A stretch of DNA of 64,000 bases. Origin: Fluviibacter sp048859965. Lineage in GTDB: Bacteria; Pseudomonadota; Gammaproteobacteria; Burkholderiales; Rhodocyclaceae. The position numbers and the translations under genes are program-made. The number at the start of each line of letters is the position of its first letter. Positions within the stretch are counted from its first letter, which is position 1. The stretch spans positions 33,340-97,339 of the forward strand of contig JBLIZO010000037.1 in assembly GCA_048859965.1 (NCBI GenBank), read 5' to 3'. This document shows, piece after piece, positions 60,735 through 64,000 of this stretch. Under the pieces are notes generated by a model, which saw only the letters and a program-made list of their open reading frames with translations, was not told where the DNA came from and did not search any database.

Positions 60735-62756
60735 TTAAACCTCTGAGCCGTCCGGGTTAGTTTTTTGCAACATGGCTTTGAGGAAATCCAGTTTGGCCGA
60801 CGAGGTCGATTTGTCGGCGACGGTCTTACTCGCCGAGGCGGCCGTTTCGCAGCCCATCTCCTGGATGAAACGTGAGGGTTCACAGGGCACCAGATCCTTA
60901 CCCTGGCGCCGTTTCTCGCACCAGGTGATATGCAGGCTGCGCTGGGCGCGCGTAATCCCTACATACATCAGGCGACGCTCTTCCTCAAGCTTCTCCGGCT
61001 CCTGCGATTCGCGATGCGGCAAGATGCCTTCTTCGATGCCGACCAGAAAAACGTGGCCAAACTCCAGGCCCTTGGAGGCATGCAACGTCGAAAGCTGCAC
61101 GGCGTCGATGTCGTCGCCTTGGTCGCGGCGTTCCAGCAGCGACATCAACGCCATGGTCTGCACGATCTCGGCCAGTGTTTTGCCGTCGTCATCGCTCTTT
61201 TTGGTGATCCAGGCATGAAACTCCTGCACATTACCCCAGCGGGTTTCGGCAGTGCGCGCTTCCTCCTGGTCGTAAAGCCAGTTCTCGTAGTCAATCGCCG
61301 CCAGCAGATCGGGAAATACGTCTGCCGCTGATTCGCGCTGGGCGCGCCATTGGAAGCGGTTGATGAATTCGCCGAACTCCCGCAATGGCTGCAGTACACG
61401 GTTATTGACCTGCGCGGCGAAGCCCTCTTCAAAGAGCGCCGCAAACAGGGAAATCTGCCGTTCGGCGGCGTATCGTCCGAGCGTGGCGAGCGTCTGGCTG
61501 CCGATCCCCCGGCGCGGCGTGGTCGCCGCCCGGATAAATGCCGGATCATCGTCATCATTAACCATGAGCCGCAGGTAGGCGAGCAGATCCTTGATCTCGG
61601 CTTTGTCGAAGAACGATTGACCGCCCGAAAGCAGATACGGGATGCGCTGTTGACGCAGCGCCTGTTCGAAGACGCGTGCCTGATGATTGCTGCGGTAGAG
61701 AATGGCGTAGTCGGAGAATTTGGCACGGTGTTCGAAGCGATGCCCCTGCAGCTTCATCACCACGGTTTCGGCTTCAGCCTCGCCTTCGGCGCAGGCGATC
61801 ACGTTAATGTTGGCGCCAGGGCCATGTTCGGACCACAGCGACTTGGCGAACAGCTTCGGGTTGTTCTGGATCAGCGTATTGGCCGCATTCAGTATCTTGC
61901 CGGTGGAGCGGTAGTTCTGCTCCAGTTTGATGACTTTGAGCTGCGGAAAATCCTCGGTCAGGCGACGCAGGTTTTCCACATCGGCACCCCGCCAGCCATA
62001 GATGGCCTGGTCATCATCACCGACGGCTGTAAACGAGGCGCGGACGCCGGTCAGCTGTTGCAGCAAACGGTACTGGGCCGTATTGGTATCCTGATATTCG
62101 TCAACGAGAATATGACGAAATCGATCCTGCCAGCGCTGACGCGCCTCGGCATCATCCTGCAGCAACGAGACCGGCAGGCGGATCAGATCGTCGAAATCGA
62201 CGGCCTGATAGGCGTGCAGGGCGTTGGCATAATCAATGTAGACGCGGGCAGCGAGTGCTTCCTCTTCATCTTTGGCATTGTCGAGCGCCTGCTTCGGGGT
62301 CACGAGGCCGTTCTTCCAGAGCGAAATGGTGGTCTGCAGCCAGCGCAGTTTGGCTTTGTCGGTCGTGCCGCTGAGTTCGTTGATGATGCCCAGACAATCC
62401 GCCGAATCGAAAATCGAGAAGCCCGGTTTATAACCCAGGGTTTTGGCTTCCTCGCGCACCATACGCAGACCGAGCGAGTGAAAGGTGGCGATGGTCAACC
62501 CCTTCGGCGCCTTTTCCATGCGCTTGGCGATCCGTTCCGACATTTCCATCGCCGCCTTATTGGTAAAGGTAATAGCGGCGATCTGCTGTGGTTTGATCTC
62601 ACAGGTCTCGATCAGATGAACGATCTTCTCGGTAATCACTCGGGTCTTCCCCGAGCCGGCACCGGCCAGTACCAGCAACGGCCCGTCCAGATAAAGAATG
62701 GCTTCGCGCTGCCGTTCGTTCAGGCCGCTGAATGTGGGAATACCGGTTCGAGACAT
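60735..62756 (-). CDS. rep: ATP-dependent DNA helicase Rep
   Basis: A 673-residue superfamily 1A helicase, exactly the length of E. coli Rep. Motif I is LAGAGSGKT (30-38), Ia is ITFTNKAAMEM, II is LVDEYQDTN, III is VGDDDQAIYGWRGAD, IV is LEQNYRST, V is STLHASKGLEF and VI is EERRLMYVGITRAQ. Rep unwinds 3'-5' and removes proteins ahead of replication forks. UvrD is the close alternative; the length and the NERQREAILYLDGP opening favour Rep. The tail is charged and ends DGSEV. Confidence 0.92.
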   Translation of the reverse strand: MSRTGIPTFSGLNERQREAILYLDGPLLVLAGAGSGKTRVITEKIVHLIETCEIKPQQIAAITFTNKAAMEMSERIAKRMEKAPKGLTIATFHSLGLRMVREEAKTLGYKPGFSIFDSADCLGIINELSGTTDKAKLRWLQTTISLWKNGLVTPKQALDNAKDEEEALAARVYIDYANALHAYQAVDFDDLIRLPVSLLQDDAEARQRWQDRFRHILVDEYQDTNTAQYRLLQQLTGVRASFTAVGDDDQAIYGWRGADVENLRRLTEDFPQLKVIKLEQNYRSTGKILNAANTLIQNNPKLFAKSLWSEHGPGANINVIACAEGEAEAETVVMKLQGHRFEHRAKFSDYAILYRSNHQARVFEQALRQQRIPYLLSGGQSFFDKAEIKDLLAYLRLMVNDDDDPAFIRAATTPRRGIGSQTLATLGRYAAERQISLFAALFEEGFAAQVNNRVLQPLREFGEFINRFQWRAQRESAADVFPDLLAAIDYENWLYDQEEARTAETRWGNVQEFHAWITKKSDDDGKTLAEIVQTMALMSLLERRDQGDDIDAVQLSTLHASKGLEFGHVFLVGIEEGILPHRESQEPEKLEEERRLMYVGITRAQRSLHITWCEKRRQGKDLVPCEPSRFIQEMGCETAASASKTVADKSTSSAKLDFLKAMLQKTNPDGSEV

Positions 62757-62827
62757 GGGCGCGAATTTTACCGCCCTACCGGGCGACTGGCCTAACCTGC
62801 GGCTTTTAAATATATTTTAGGACCCCG

Positions 62828-62858
62828 CACGAGAGTCTCACCCAGCGAGACTCTCGTG
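62828..62858 (+). other. perfect hairpin in recA leader
   Basis: CACGAGAGTCTC (62828-62839) pairs without mismatch to GAGACTCTCGTG (62847-62858) around ACCCAGC. It lies about 40 bp before the recA ATG and just downstream of an AT-rich -10-like TATATT (62811-62816), so it would sit at the very 5' end of the recA mRNA. No U-tract follows, so it is not a normal terminator. Confidence 0.75.
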
Positions 62859-62898
62859 GTGTGCAATAATCATTCCAATCTCTCAAAAGGAAGTCAGC

Positions 62899-63927
62899 AT
62901 GGACGAAAACAAGGTCAAGGCACTGGGTGCCGCACTTGCCCAGATCGAAAAGCAATTCGGCAAGGGCGCCATCATGAAGATGGGGGATGCTCAGATCGAT
63001 CAGGGCATTCAGGCCGTCTCCACCGGTTCGCTGGGTCTCGATATGGCACTGGGTATCGGCGGCCTGCCGCGCGGTCGTGTCGTTGAAATCTACGGCCCGG
63101 AATCATCGGGTAAAACCACGTTGACACTGCAGGTCATCGCTGCTGCACAACGTGCTGGCGGTACCGCGGCATTTATCGATGCCGAGCACGCACTGGACCC
63201 GATCTACGCCGGCAAGCTGGGTGTGGATGTCCCGAACCTGATCATCTCGCAGCCGGACACTGGCGAGCAGGGCCTGGAAATCGCCGACATGTTGGTACGC
63301 TCGGGTGGTGTTGACATTATCGTCATCGACTCGGTGGCTGCCTTGACGCCACGCGCCGAAATCGAAGGGGAAATGGGCGACTCAATGATGGGTCTGCACG
63401 CCCGCCTGATGAGCCAGGCGCTGCGTAAGCTGACCGGCAGCATCAAAAAGACCAATACCCTGGTGATCTTCATCAACCAGATCCGTATGAAGATCGGCGT
63501 GATGTTCGGCAACCCGGAAACCACCACCGGCGGTAACGCGCTCAAGTTCTACGCCTCGGTCCGTCTGGATATCCGCCGCATCGGCGCCATCAAGCGCGGC
63601 GACGAAGTGGTCGGTTCGGAAACCCGCGTCAAAGTGGTCAAGAACAAAGTATCACCCCCGTTCCGCGAAGCCATCTTCGATATTCTGTACGGCGAGGGCA
63701 TCTCGCGCGAAGGCGAGATCATCGAATTGGGTGTCGAGCACAAGATCGTCGATAAAGCCGGTGCCTGGTATGCCTACAATGGCGAAAAGATCGGTCAGGG
63801 TAAAGACAATGTCCGCGAGTTCCTGAAAACCCGCCCCGAACTGGCTCAGGAAATCGAAGCCCGCATCATGGAAGCCGCCGGCATTACCAAAGCAGGCGCC
63901 AAACCAAATGCCGAGGACGACGCTTAA
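62899..63927 (+). CDS. recA: recombinase RecA
   Basis: A 342-residue RecA, the strand-exchange protein and coprotease for LexA. Walker A is GPESSGKT (66-73), Walker B is VDIIVIDSVAAL, loop L1 is EGEMGDSMMGLHARLMSQAL and L2 is NQIRMKIGVMFGNPETTTGG; the C-terminal acidic tail ends AEDDA. AAGGAAG precedes the ATG by seven bases. It is followed by recX after 13 bp. No canonical CTGT-N8-ACAG LexA box is visible in the 142-bp upstream gap. Confidence 0.98.
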   Translation: MDENKVKALGAALAQIEKQFGKGAIMKMGDAQIDQGIQAVSTGSLGLDMALGIGGLPRGRVVEIYGPESSGKTTLTLQVIAAAQRAGGTAAFIDAEHALDPIYAGKLGVDVPNLIISQPDTGEQGLEIADMLVRSGGVDIIVIDSVAALTPRAEIEGEMGDSMMGLHARLMSQALRKLTGSIKKTNTLVIFINQIRMKIGVMFGNPETTTGGNALKFYASVRLDIRRIGAIKRGDEVVGSETRVKVVKNKVSPPFREAIFDILYGEGISREGEIIELGVEHKIVDKAGAWYAYNGEKIGQGKDNVREFLKTRPELAQEIEARIMEAAGITKAGAKPNAEDDA

Positions 63928-63940
63928 GTCGTGACCGAGA

Positions 63941-64000
63941 TTGGCTGCCACGGCTGACGACCTGCGAGCCCGTGCGCTGCGCCTATTGGCGCGGCGAGAG
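63941..64000 (+). CDS. recX: regulatory protein RecX, N-terminal fragment
   Basis: The last 60 bases read MAATADDLRARALRLLARRE in one frame, matching the usual RecX opening of an acidic residue followed by LRARALRLLARRE. The gene runs off the window. Upstream the frame closes at TGA 63932-63934, so the start is TTG 63941 or lies later. Position directly after recA is standard. RecX inhibits RecA filaments. Confidence 0.65.
   Translation, partial: MAATADDLRARALRLLARRE

Noticed and set aside
61350..62795. A 481-codon open frame antisense to rep
   Set aside because: Same explanation: high-GC codon bias leaves the antisense strand open; all helicase motifs lie on the minus strand.
62757..62898. 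LexA box upstream of recA
   Set aside because: No CTGT-N8-ACAG or close variant is present on either strand; only the GAGAGTCTC inverted repeat was found.

Overview
The window is GC-rich, gene-dense chromosomal DNA, about 93% coding on both strands. It contains no insertion sequence, prophage, integrase or CRISPR array. The gene orders point to a betaproteobacterium: mreB-mreC-mreD-mrdA-rodA-rlpA running into lipB-lipA and diverging from gatCAB; ribE-ribBA-ribH-nusB-thiL-pgpA-pncC; metX next to metW; an EIIA(Man)-HPr-EI cluster without a sugar permease; a T. ferrooxidans-type glutamate-cysteine ligase; ThrH; and a cytochrome c5. I cannot name the species.

Layout. 1-9209 (+) is a tightly packed series, mostly with 4-bp or shorter overlaps: the end of a 2Fe-2S ferredoxin, an alpha/beta hydrolase, cutA, dsbD, riboflavin genes, nusB, thiL, pgpA, pncC and purT. 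9255-17744 (-) is a likely single transcript from mreB through rod-shape and lateral-wall genes to DUF493, lipB and lipA. 17891-21099 (+) is gatCAB. 21119-22910 is a small lower-GC insert with two unrelated 4-OT-family tautomerases and a LysR regulator. It is followed by a decayed second copy of the last ~100 bp of gatB, the clearest mark of a past integration or recombination event in the window.

22949-35333 holds pyrE and a glycolate/glycerate metabolism block: glycerate 2-kinase (+), then on the minus strand garR, a LysR regulator, ppc and glcA-glcD-glcE-glcF. Together these encode glycolate uptake, oxidation to glyoxylate, tartronate-semialdehyde reduction, phosphorylation to 2-phosphoglycerate and PEP carboxylation; only glyoxylate carboligase is absent from the window. 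The ppc and glcA promoters share a nearly identical sequence block at nearly the same distance from their TATAAT boxes, which suggests co-regulation.

35459-37379 (+) has xth and a YqjD/YqjE/YqjK membrane stress module. 37417-46098 (-) is a nine-gene head-to-tail run: gshA, apbE, EIIA, HPr, EI, metX, metW, an AmpG-like transporter and a SMUG1-type uracil-DNA glycosylase. 46237-52956 has an ABC-F ATPase, a SulP anion transporter with a small NTF2-like protein, a secreted charged protein, thrH, purU and a DUF2721 protein. 52968-55985 (-) is a nitrogen-control unit, torF-like porin/glnK/amtB, with a well-formed sigma-54 promoter, two NtrC-like enhancer sites and a terminator. 56068-64000 has ubiK, a comM-like ATPase, a small lipoprotein, an outer-membrane protein with a WYL regulator, tRNA-Arg(CCG), cytochrome c5, rep, recA (with a perfect 12-bp hairpin in its leader and no LexA box) and the start of recX.

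Most of the window is well-conserved core genome. I did not find a clear novel multi-gene system. The observations most worth following up are the gatB relic with its tautomerase/LysR insert, the shared ppc/glc promoter block, the SMUG1 gene, the recA leader hairpin, and the SulP plus NTF2-like pair.
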